Shown here piece by piece: positions 1-10,300 of a stretch of 64,000 nucleotides of DNA; within the stretch, counting starts at the first letter, position 1; each line of letters starts with the position of its first letter. Source of the stretch: Nymphaea colorata. Its lineage: Eukaryota; Streptophyta; Magnoliopsida; Nymphaeales; Nymphaeaceae. The stretch is from positions 15,610,106 to 15,674,105 of the forward strand of contig NC_045141.1 in NCBI RefSeq assembly GCF_008831285.2, in the 5' to 3' direction. The position numbers and the translations under genes were made by a program. Below the pieces are notes generated by a model, which was not told the origin of the DNA, searched no databases, and saw only the letters and a program-made list of their open reading frames with translations.

Positions 1-960
1 CTCTTGTATGGCATAGAGAGAGAAAATAGAAAAATATGCAAGGGAGTTAGAAAGAAAAATGAAGTTAGCAAAACGCAGTACAAAAATGAGATTGATTTAA
101 CTCATTAGATATATATATATAATGGTGACTATGGTTTTTAGATTCACCCAACTATATCTTGTCTGAACAATTCAATTCAACATTATGGATGGTATTTTTG
201 TCATCAAACATTCCTTTTTTTCTTTGTTTTTCTTTCAACCATCCATACGACCTCAGACACAAAGAGAACAGGAAGATCTTCGAATCTTCTTCAAATGGTC
301 GATTCCTAAAGATTAACATATATTATCAAGAAAATTAAGCTAATATTTAACATTATAATGACAAGGTGGTGTATAGCGTGTAAAACGGGTATAGAATTGG
401 AGTTCCTATTCCTTATATCGAATTCATATGAGATTCGACATCTGATTTTTATATGTTTCCCTTATTCATTTACACCTACGGTTATTATGAATTATTTCCT
501 CGTTGCAAGTGGCGTCTAAATTTGACAAAATTATATTTTAAATTTCATTAAATACATTGGAAAAAGCGTACACCGACCAACTTTAGTTTCCATTGTTTTT
601 TATATAATTTTGGAAATAAAACGGTGAGAGACGATTCTTGCTCCACCAACGTGAAGGGATCAGCAACTTGCTTTTCCTAACCCTGGAGTTAACGACGTTA
701 ATTTTTCGTCCGTCAATATGAAAAGAAACAGGGGTTATATCGTCATTTTGCATGATGAACGAATATGAAGATGACGGAGTTGGACGGAAAACCGGAAATG
801 TGACCTGTTTTCTTCCGCAACGGACAAGAGTATTCCCTTTCACGCGATACGCCGTTATGGAGTGAGAAATATTTGCTGACCCTTCTTCCGTTTCCTGCCT
901 GAGAATTCCCGTCAAGGAGAGAGAAAACTTCCGCCTCCTTGCTTTTTCTCGTGTGCATGG
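1..960. other. Intergenic, upstream of MCU
   Basis: This stretch is AT-rich DNA with no ORF resembling a known protein. A long open frame on the minus strand (583-1023) overlaps the MCU promoter and 5' leader, has no recognisable domain and is probably chance. The last 300 bases are richer in GC and are the likely proximal promoter of the gene that starts at 1071. Confidence 0.6.
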
Positions 961-965
961 AAAGC

Positions 966-973
966 TATAAAAG
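966..973 (+). promoter_or_regulatory. TATA box of the MCU gene
   Basis: The octamer TATAAAAG lies 105 bases before the MCU start codon. Plant transcription usually begins about 25-35 bases after such a box, so the cap site would be near 1000 and the leader about 70 bases long. That leader has no ATG before 1071 and ends in a CT-rich tract (about 1046-1067), common in plant 5' leaders. The cap site itself is inferred. Confidence 0.65.
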
Positions 974-1070
974 GGAGAAGGAAACACATTTCTTCTGCAA
1001 TTCAAATCGAATTCGCCCTCCACCTCAGGAGCATTTCCAAAAACCCTCTCTCTCTCTTTCTCTCTTCAGG

Positions 1071-2782
1071 ATGGCGACTGCTCGGAGAGTGCTCCGCCAC
1101 CTTCTGGACGGAGCCAACCGAGCAGCGGCCCCCCGCCTCCATCCCCGTTTCGGCATTCCGGCGACGTGCTCGTCTGACATCGCCGGCGGTTGTTCTGGGA
1201 ATAGGTCGGCAGGCTCGACGAATTCCGCCGGTAAAATCAATTGCCGGCGGTTTTGCCAGTCTGCCACCTTGCCGGAAACTTTCCTCTTCGGCGACCGGTT
1301 GATCCCTAATTTCGGGGTTCTCTCGATCAAGAACCGGCTCCATTTCGAGGGCCTGGCACCGCCATTGCCGCGTGTCACCGTCGAGGACGCAAGGAAGCTG
1401 CTGCAGGTGGCGCAGATGGAAGCCCTGAAGTCGAGGGTGAGGAGCATGCCGGAGGACCGGATCTCGTACGACGAGTTCCTTCGCCTGTGCGAGGAATGCG
1501 TCGGGGGATCGAATCTGGAGCGCGCCAGGGACCTCGCCAAGGCCATGGATAACTCAGGGTCCGTCATCGTTCTGGGCGAAACCGTGTTTCTTCGCCCGGA
1601 TCAGGTATCCATAGTCTCTGTTTTCTCCTTTTCGTTTTCCCATACCTAACTCAACGAATTTTCCGACGTTGATTCGTTTTCTAATACTACAAAATTTTAA
1701 ATATAATTATTTTTCTCAAGTTTGTGTGTGGATGAATTCGTCGTTTGCAGTTATTATAAAAAATTTTCCAGGGATTTTTACTACGAAACTTGATTTTAGA
1801 GAGATTTTCTCCTGTTTTTTTATTTTCCTCCACTGTTTGGGAGGAAGCGAGGTTTGTCTCACGCAACAGACTTCATTTTTGAATTCACGGCGCCTCTCAA
1901 TTTGAGACTTACAAGTCAACATTCCACTGTGCAGTCACATGTTCTAAAAATCCCAATTTGGCATCAAAATTTAGTTTCAAAATTTTTATGCTAAAAGTCG
2001 AGTTTCTAACTTTTTCTTTGTTAATGATGCTAAGAATTATGTCAAAAACACGATTTCAAATCAAGGTCAGTTTCATTATTTTTATGCCGAACATGATTTT
2101 ACTGTCGATGAACCATTTCCAAACCTGTTTTTTTGTAGCAAAATTAGTTTCTGCTTTTTAAATCAAATTTCTGACGTACTTTTAAATATCTTAAACGAGC
2201 TTTTAGCCCAAGGTGGCAGAGCATGTTTTGATAGTTGTAGTGCGCTCTGTTTCTGACTCCGGAATCCTTCTGTTCTTTGGGTGGTGTTGGCAGGTGGCAA
2301 GGGTGCTGGAAGAGGCGGTGATGGCCGGAGAGCCGTACAGAGCGGAGGACCCACGGCGGAAGGAGCTGGAGGAACTGGAGAGGGAGAAGGCGGAGATCGA
2401 CGAGAGGGCGGTGGCGGGTGTGAGGCGGGAACTGTGGTGCGGGCTGGCATACCTGGCGGTGCAGACGGCCGCCTTCGTGAGGCTGACCTTCTGGGAGCTC
2501 TCCTGGGACGTCATGGAGCCCATCTGTTTCTACGTCACCTCCTTCTACTTCATGGCGGGCTATACCTTCTTCCTCCGCACCTCTAGGGACCCGTCCTTCG
2601 AGGGCTTCTTCGCCAGCAGGTTCGAGGCCAAGCAGCGCCGCCTCATGCGGCGGCGAAACTTCGACGTCGCCCGCTTCCACCACCTCCGCCGCGCCCTCCG
2701 CTCCCCAACCTCTTCCCACCATGCGCCCCACTTCCACGACTCCCAACCCCATTCCCTCCTTGACGGCCCCATCCGCCATTGA
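1071..2782 (+). CDS. MCU: Mitochondrial calcium uniporter pore protein (MCU)
   Basis: Two exons, 1071-1604 and 2294-2782, joined in phase 0 (CAG|gtatcc ... ttggcag|GTGGCA), give 340 residues, normal for plant MCU proteins. The product forms the Ca2+-selective channel of the inner mitochondrial membrane. The N-terminus (about 1-60) is rich in Arg, Ala and Ser with few acidic residues, as expected of a mitochondrial presequence. A matrix domain ends in LGETVFLRPDQ at the exon junction. Exon 2 carries an acidic/basic coiled-coil stretch (about 195-222), TM1 (about 224-243), the pore signature WDVMEP (249-254; Asp and Glu form the selectivity filter) and TM2 (about 257-273), then SFEGFF and a basic helix. 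ATG 1071 is the first ATG after the TATA box. The tail after residue 317 is unusually His-rich. Codons are GC-rich, which opens long antisense frames. Family assignment is firm; the paralog number is not known. Confidence 0.95.
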
Positions 2783-2944
2783 TTTAAATATGGGGAAGCC
2801 TTCCATTTCTTCGTCGTGCCTGTGTAGCTATATATCCTGGCTTCTAAGGCTTCTTTTTGTCTCAAGAGGGGAGGTGATTTTTGTCAGTGTGGAGGATGGA
2901 GAAGACTCTGTTTTGCTATGGCGGTGGCGTGATCTTTATTAAGT

Positions 2945-3240
2945 AAACGGTTTAAATAGTAGATGGTTGTGTATAATCGAATGAGAAATGATGGAGAACC
3001 TCACCAATATCTTCATCTCGTCTATTGCCTGTAATTAAGTTGCTTCTGTGAAGACCTGAGGTTTTTTACTGCAAGTTCTGGAGTTGGAAATTGTTTAAAC
3101 AGTTTAATTAGTAGATGTTTGTGTACAATCGGATGACAAATGATGGAGAACCTCACCAATGTCTTAATATCGTCTATTGCCTGTAATTAAGTAGCTTCTG
3201 TGAAACCTGAGTTTTTTTTTTACTGCAAATTCTAGAGATG
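2945..3240. repeat. 152-bp tandem duplication behind MCU
   Basis: Two imperfect copies of about 150 bases follow each other with period 152 (2945-3096 and 3097-3240). Both contain TGATGGAGAACCTCACCAAT and CTATTGCCTGTAATTAAGT. They begin about 160 bases after the MCU stop, so the first copy may lie in the 3' UTR. They differ by scattered substitutions and small indels, so the duplication is not very recent. Confidence 0.85.
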
Positions 3241-4521
3241 AAAATTGTTGGCAGCAATTCCCTTTGTTGATCATCCTTCACAATTTAAAGTTCACCAGGC
3301 AAGATGGTGGGTCTTGTCTATGGTAAGAGTTTGTTTCGGCTTTTACACGACAAACTGTCATGGAGTTCTTTCTACAGGGAGGAGGAGCTCGAAAGTTGGT
3401 AATGATGTCCTCGTTGATTCCCACTAACCCCACAAATCTAATACAAAGAAGTGTTTTTTCTTAAATATTATTTTCTTATCTTATATGCGTTTTGAATATT
3501 CTTTCTGACCTTGCATGCGCTTTTATGTGTTGGTCCTTATCTTACTGCTATTCACAAATTTATCCATACTTTCTACTGAGCACTTAAGCTTAGTGCGTGA
3601 GGTTAATCAATCAAAATTGATTTTCTCTAGTTGAACAAATGATTGTTCAACCTTTTAAAGTTAACAAATACGCAGTTAACTTTCGATAAATTTGTCAAAA
3701 AACTGTCGATTGACAGAAAACATTAATTTGTTTATGCGAAAAACAAAAATACTCCTCTTGAAGACAAAATATATCTGGGCGGATCCACATATTATTAAAA
3801 AAATAAGTAAAATGATAAGTAATCTTAAAATTATGCTATTATTTAATCCATGAACCACATCTAAGTTACATGAATGGAGTGATGGAGTTCCATGAACTGA
3901 CGTCTACATGAACAGAAGCATTGGATTCCCATGAAAAGAAAAAGGAAATGTATCTATATAGATTTTCATGCCAAGGAAAACATACATAAATTTGGAACCA
4001 CTCTTCAGCTTTTTGTTGAAGCATGCGTGTCCCTAGGGCCCGGTGTGAACTGAGGGCATGGGTCAGGGGCTCCATCAGCCCACTCACACCACTAAATCCA
4101 AGCCAAGCAGTTGGAATATTTTAATTCTAAAGGCTAAGACGTAAGCTTCCAAGGAATCACATCAACAGTAATTAATGCCCAACATGATAAGGAAAGCACG
4201 CATATAGTTAAACAATCTACAAAAATAACAAATGTTGTGCTAGAAAAATAGTTTATTAATGGTTTATTAAGAAACGGCCAAAGTAATGAGACCCCTTGAA
4301 ACCAAGGGCCAATCTCCTTTACTCTGGTGTCAGGCTTCAATATCGCCCGCAGGGAGAAAAAGTTTTGTCATCTTATAACTCAAGCCAGAAGATAGTGTGG
4401 CCGATCTCTGCGCCAAAATTCTGGTTAAGGAGCACTAGTTATGGAATTTTAGATTTTTAAGAGGCACCAACATACAAATGAAGAAAAATTTCCCGATGAA
4501 AATATGAAAATTTTTATGGGT

Positions 4522-5100
4522 TTGTGTGGGCAATTGCCCACATAGTGGCCACACCTGTGTTTGTGTTCCAGGGTAAGCGAAAGCAGCTATAAACCCTGAG
4601 AGGTATCTTGTCTAGGAGTTTTAGACTGCTGGACATGAGGGTGCAGTTTCTGCAAGTCATAACAAAAACACACACACACACACATCATCTAATTCCACCC
4701 AGTTGAGCAAACACAAGTTGGCAACTCCACCATCTTATTACAAGGAAGCTTCAAAAGATTCCATAATGGCCGCCATTACATATGCCACGAACAGCAAAAA
4801 TATTCTATATGCTCCATAACAGAGAACAAGTGGATGGTGGAGGAAACCAAGTGCCCTTGAAATCCATGCAATTCGAGTGTAATGGTGTCACTGGTGATAT
4901 GGGCCTTCAAGCTAAAGGTGTTCTAAAGATCATTAGTACGTGAGGTGAGCATCCTGTGCCTCAATGCATTATGAGAATAAGTGGGCTTCAGTCTATGTCC
5001 TAAAAGAATAGACAATCAAACTTTCTTAGAGTGGGGGATGCTAGTTGTAGGCTAGTGTGGGCGGTTGCCTGCACGGACCCATGCACTTTCTTTTATTCAC
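4522..5100. repeat. Two related dispersed-repeat fragments
   Basis: Around 4525-4560 the sequence reads GTGTGGGCAATTGCCCACA and around 5053-5090 GTGTGGGCGGTTGCCTGCAC; each is followed by AC-rich text. A third relative occurs near 17520-17560 (GCGTGGGCAACTGCCCACC). The shared wording suggests remnants of one transposable-element family. Boundaries and class are not visible. Confidence 0.4.
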
Positions 5101-5941
5101 ATGTTGCCTTGGTTCCTCCACATAATTTAGTGTGCCTTTCAAATCTAAACTTTTTTTATATATATATTAGTTCCCCCTTCACAAATTTCTTGCGCCCTCT
5201 TATATAATATGACACATAATCACAGAAAACGTGTTTTTTTTAGACGTGAAAAAACATAATAAATTAACTGGCCTTTTAAAACTAAAAAAAACACGTTTTT
5301 TTGAAAAAAAATTTAAAAAAAAAATGTGTTTTTAACGCATTTTTTCTTGTTTTTTTCAAATTTTTAAATGTCAAACACTTTTTTTATTTGTTGCAAATCT
5401 ACTTATCTTTTGATGTTTGTGTTATTAGTTTCTCATTTATTTTATTTGTTTTATTTAGTCTTTTAAAATTTTAAAAAATTTACCTTTTTTTTTTTTTTTT
5501 TTGTTTTGTTCAAGCTCGTTGTACTATACTCGAAAAAACATCGCCGTTTAAAACTCTGAAACGTTATTTGTGACTATTAACATAAGAATAAAATCATCAC
5601 AAAGGAAACAAACACAACAGCAATGAAGACCTAGTTTTTGAGATTTGGAAGAGAGAGAGAGTTTGTGTTAATAGTTGTGGTAATAGTAAAACTAAGTTTA
5701 GTAAGAGATATACTACCTGTACGTGCACACGGCTTCTCAATTTTCTTTCATTTTTACATTAACATTGTTTGATATTTACTTTTAAGTGCTCCTTGAACCA
5801 GTGCCCCTCTAGAATTTTTTTATGGCTCCGGCATGAATGTAGATAATACTGCTTAATTATTTTTGAAATCTCTCACTCTCTTTCCTTTTCCCCATACTGA
5901 TGATGTTCATAGTGCTCCTCCATGATCAAGAAATATCAAAG

Positions 5942-5964
5942 AATAATAATAATAATAATAATAA
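5942..5964. repeat. (AAT)n microsatellite
   Basis: Trinucleotide run of about seven to eight AAT units in intergenic DNA. Confidence 0.9.
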
Positions 5965-7064
5965 TGCAATGTGGCACAAGAAAAAGTAAATTGCAAGCCT
6001 ACTCAACATGCTTGATATTTTCCAAGGGTTGGTGAAATATTTAAGAGTTGTTTCAAGGGGAATAGCATAACTGGTTGTACAAAATATATGGTTAGTTTGA
6101 TTTTTATGGGTGTTACTCCATTCAGTTACAAATAGTAACCTTCTAATCTTCCAATTTTTGAAGCATTATCGAGAATCAAATGTTTTTTCACTGGAAAAAA
6201 AGAAAGTTAAGGGCGGTGGTTTAATTTATGTTGCGTGATCGTTGAGAAAAACTTCCAACAACCAAGTTGATGGATCAAGAAGTCCGGGTTTTTCACTGGT
6301 TGATGTTACGATTCCATCTCTATAAAAGAAAAAAGAAAGACTGTTTAAGTTTTTTAAATTATCGCCTAGTTTGTTTCTTGTGCTAGTTAACTTTATAGAA
6401 GATAACCTTAAAAGTGATTTCGTCCTAAGCATATATTGAGTCAATTATTTTTTGGGGTTTTGTGTGTATTTCTATCATAAAATAGTTGAACTTCTATTAA
6501 GACATATTTTGATCTACTAAATTAATAATCATGTATAAATAAGTTAGCGTATGATTTTTCATTTAAAAAGATTTTTTGTAAGAGGAAGAAGGTCAAGTTT
6601 TTGTTCAGTGGTTTGAAACATAGTTGGCAAACTCGTAACTCAGACTCGAATCAACTGATGAGTTAGTTTTAAAATATCCTGAATCAGACGAGTTAGGGGT
6701 GAGTCGGGCTGAGAGTTGACTCGGCGATTCCCAAACCAACTCAACCAGTCAGCCAACTGTGGTCTGAAATAGCTCTTCATAGGTACATCATCAAAACGCA
6801 TCCAACCAGTCTGACTAAACTAGTTTCATACAAGTATTTTAATAATTAATCACCTTGAAATAGTTAGATTTTGTTTGATCCGATTTAGAAAAATAAGATC
6901 CAGAAAATGAACCTGCATGAGTACCCTGCGCATCTCAATGTTTGAAGTTCTTTTAATCATTATATTTTTAATTTAACAAGAATTAAAGCTTAAAAAGCTA
7001 AGTTTGTGTTTCAATGTCACTGTTTAAAAGCTAGTTTTGTGAATACCTGTTCCGGTGACCCATC

Positions 7065-7136
7065 AATTCAGTCACCTAAAGCATGAAGTTGTGAGTTATA
7101 ATAAATTCAGTCACCTAAAGCATGAAGTTGTGAGTT
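7065..7136. repeat. Perfect 33-bp direct repeat before TRAUCO
   Basis: A 33-base word starting AATTCAGTCACCTAAAGC and ending GTTGTGAGTT occurs at 7065-7097 and again, identical, at 7104-7136, with a 6-base spacer. It lies about 220-290 bases before the TRAUCO start codon, so it is in the promoter or close to it. No known binding site was recognised. Confidence 0.9.
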
Positions 7137-7211
7137 CTAGATTTTCTAAAATCAGGAATATCCTGAAAAGTTGACATTCAAAGGGAACGGGTTTAACCAA
7201 AAAGGCGCGCC

Positions 7212-7325
7212 ATGTCCGTCCATCGTTCTTCGTTTAAAATTACGAGGAATGCGAAATTGTGGGAAGTCTCTTCCTGTCTCTCCTTCCTTCTCTCTCGGTG
7301 CGACCGTCAGAGCCAAGCGACGTAA
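7212..7325 (+). CDS. Possible upstream ORF in the TRAUCO leader
   Basis: An ATG at 7212 opens a 37-codon frame that ends at TAA 7323-7325, 29 bases before the main ATG and in a different frame. If transcription starts before 7212 this would be a translated upstream ORF lowering initiation at 7355. The peptide is basic and matches nothing known to me. The cap site is not visible, so this is a candidate only. Confidence 0.25.
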   Translation: MSVHRSSFKITRNAKLWEVSSCLSFLLSRCDRQSQAT

Positions 7326-7354
7326 ATCGCCGGATCAAGCGTCTTGTGTTCCAC

Positions 7355-10300
7355 ATGGCCGAGATTGACGACAATGGCGGCAAGACTGATCAACCCAACC
7401 GCGAGAATCATGAAGCAAACGAGACTGGACAAGGGGGTGAAAACCCTGCAGAAACCCTCGAGCCACCGAACCCCACTGATGATTCCCACCATCCTAATCC
7501 CAACGAGGAATTCGTCCCACAAGACCCCCCAGCGCCTCCGGAGATCAAGACCCAGAGGCCTTCCTACTCTGAAGATGACGAAGAAGAGGAGGAATCCGTA
7601 AATGATGACGATGGAGAAGACAAGGAAGAGGATATCGCGACGAATTCCCCTGCAATAGAGAGCGAGGAGAAAAACCCACCTCAGATTTCGCAGAATAATG
7701 ACGAAGAAGCCATGGTGGTGACTCAGGAGCCGGTGGAACAAGAGACCCCCAAGCCGGAGGAGGAAGAAGACGAGGAGGAGGAAGAGGGAGGAAACAAGGA
7801 AAAGAAAAACGCCCAGAAGAGGAAATCCTTGTCCTCCTTCGGCACCAGCGGCACCGAATCTTCGGCACCCAAGAAGACTAAGAAGAAATACAACAATGTG
7901 TGGACGAAATCGGGGTCGAGGAGGTGGTGCAGGAGGCACAAGTCCAACGGGAACCCGTCGGAGGAGATGGTGTCGATCGCGCCGGTCCAGCGTTTTCCGG
8001 ACGACGCCCGCAACATGAAGATCTGCCTCTCGAAGGTCGACAAGGCGGAAAAGGTCGAGCTGAGTGAGGATAGATTGAGTGCAGGGAGTTGCAAGGGTTA
8101 CAGGATGGTGAGGGCAACGAGGGGAGTGGTGGAGGGAGCTTGGTACTTCGAAATCAAAGTGGTTAATCTGGGGCCTACTGGGCACACAAGGCTCGGGTGG
8201 GCAACCGAGAAGGGAGACCTGCAGGCCCCCGTTGGCTATGATGGTAATAGCTATGGATACAGAGACATTGATGGCACCAAGATTCACAAGGCTGTGAGGG
8301 AGAAGTATGGCGATGAGGGTTATGTGGAGGGTGATGTTATTGGTTGCTACATCAATCTGCCTGAAGGCTCACTCTACGCGCCGAAGCCGCCACTGTTCTT
8401 TTGGAATAAATGCCAGACGTACGTCCGTGCCTCGGATAAGAGTGAGGATCCGCCACAGGTTATACCTGGTAATGTTTCTTTGGGTGCGTCATCTTGGTGT
8501 TTTTCTTCTTAATTTTCTTCAGTGGTTCTTCATTGCTGCTGTGTTCGGACGTTTGCATGCTGTTATATGATTCGGTGAGTTTGGAACGTACTATTTACAG
8601 TAATTCTGCAGCATGTCTGCATGAATAAGGTGGTTTCGTGAGCCCTGCTTTATTGCCATTATGTAGAGCGGCTGACTGGGAAACTTAAATTTTGTTAGCT
8701 GAGGAATATAGTATGATCATGGATATCTCTTTGGCCCGAAGCATTACTAAGCAAATTTTTTATTTATGTATCGGCGAGCGACCTTCATACCATGCTGGAG
8801 AAAAGAATTACCAACATAATTTATATGCTTGCAATATGTTGGGTTCCTTGAACTTTTATCATGTCTATGTGATAGTTTATAATAGCTGGTAATGATGGCC
8901 CTTGCACAATATTTGTCTTGTATTCACGAGTTATGTTATTCAATTACAAAAAATCCTTATCAGTATTCATGGCTTTTGTATGGTATCAGTGCTGCTAAAT
9001 GCTTTCTCTTTCTCATCCTATAAATAATTGTACATGATCAGCATATAAGTTTACTGTCTATAAATTGGATGCCACCTAGCAGCAGCTTGCCAGACAGAGC
9101 AGGCATGCCGTATCTTACAACGTCAAAACTCAAAAGTACCCACATGTGCCAAAGTGACTGATGTCCAACTTCCATGTAATGCTTTCTCTGCTCATCCATG
9201 ATCTCCAGATCTCCTGAGCAAGCTACCTGGAAGGATAATGCTCTTTGTCTATATGTCGTTGTTCTGTTTATTATGGTCTTCATTTTTGCAAAGCAGTTTG
9301 TGCTCCCTGATTTGGGGTTGTGAAATTATTAGAAATGGTAAGAGAGAAGGTAAGAAAAATACCACACACAAATTTTTAGAGAGGTTTGGTGATATGACCT
9401 ACATCCTCTTGTGTTGGTCTGTTCTCACCTACGTTGTGAGACAGAGAGTTTCCTTTATAATAATCTTCAATTACAGCATTGAATGAGAGAAATTCAAATC
9501 TTGAGTACACATTTAGAAGGAGGCAAGACATTAAGGCCATGCACTGTTTCCTTCAGTTTAGTATTGTCACGAGCTGGTATTTGATAGGTGCCTTTCTCAG
9601 CACCATTCTCTCTTTTATCAACCGTCACAGCTATATTTGATTGGATGATGCCATGCTCTAAATCTGATCTGCCATGCTATGAATCTGATCCAGTTAATTT
9701 CTGCTCGTCAGCCTTGATATTATCTTCCACAGAAATTACTATTATATTAGATTGGTAGATAAATAACTTAGTTGATTAGTTCTAATAGTGGGATCAGTTT
9801 GGCAGATTTGAATCATTTCTGTTAATTTGCTAATGCTTTCATGGATTTTTGAAATAGTCCACATCAAGAGGAATCTATGTGAATGGAAGGATAACATACA
9901 TTCTGTATTTTGGAGCATGAAGTGACCATCCTTGAAGCATATATCTGAGAAATTTGGGATTCATTATACAATAATGTTGTTGATGAGTTTAACTTGATTC
10001 TACTATAGGTGGGGTTAAGCAGCTATTACCTGTTAGAAAAACAAAAAACTGCTCTCTGAAGGGAACTGGTCATATTGCTTATTCTCACACACCAAATCTC
10101 AGTACAAGTTTTTTGTATCTTTGCTGAGAATATATGCGTGCAACTACAGCTCTTGCAATCTATATGTGCTTGAACGTCTCAAATTCAAAAGGATAGTTGG
10201 AGAATATGCTTGTCAAGATATCTTTTTTCTTTTGTCTCCAAGGCATGACCAAATAGCCTGCACTTCGTTATTTTTAGGTGACACCATCACAATCTTACAC

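Larger units (their letters stand above)
3241..7064. other. Repeat-bearing intergenic region between MCU and TRAUCO
   Basis: No gene was recognised. The region is very AT-rich, with homopolymer-rich DNA at about 5220-5520, a (CA)n run near 4668-4684 and an (AAT)n run at 5942-5964. Two stretches near 4522-4560 and 5050-5100 share the wording GTGTGGGC..TTGCC with sequences near 17520 and look like ends of a dispersed element. At 6615-6770 lies a tract of repeated ACTCG/GAGTC words. Short frames here show no domain. Confidence 0.55.

Noticed and set aside
583-1023. 146-codon minus-strand frame upstream of MCU
   Set aside because: It overlaps the TATA box and leader of MCU, has no domain, and its composition is that of promoter DNA.
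7307-8287. 326-codon minus-strand frame opposite TRAUCO exon 1
   Set aside because: It is the antisense shadow of an acidic, GC-rich exon; its hydrophobic look comes from complementing Glu/Asp codons.
8981-8992. TGGTATCAGTGC, close to the initiator-tRNA primer site of Copia elements (TGGTATCAGAGC)
   Set aside because: No LTR end precedes it and no gag or pol frame follows. One mismatch in 12 bases is expected by chance now and then.
9340-9490. LTR-like text in the TRAUCO intron (GTTTGGTGATATGACCTACATCC and following)
   Set aside because: It resembles wording seen in some plant LTRs from memory, but there is no partner copy, no TG..CA boundaries and no target duplication.
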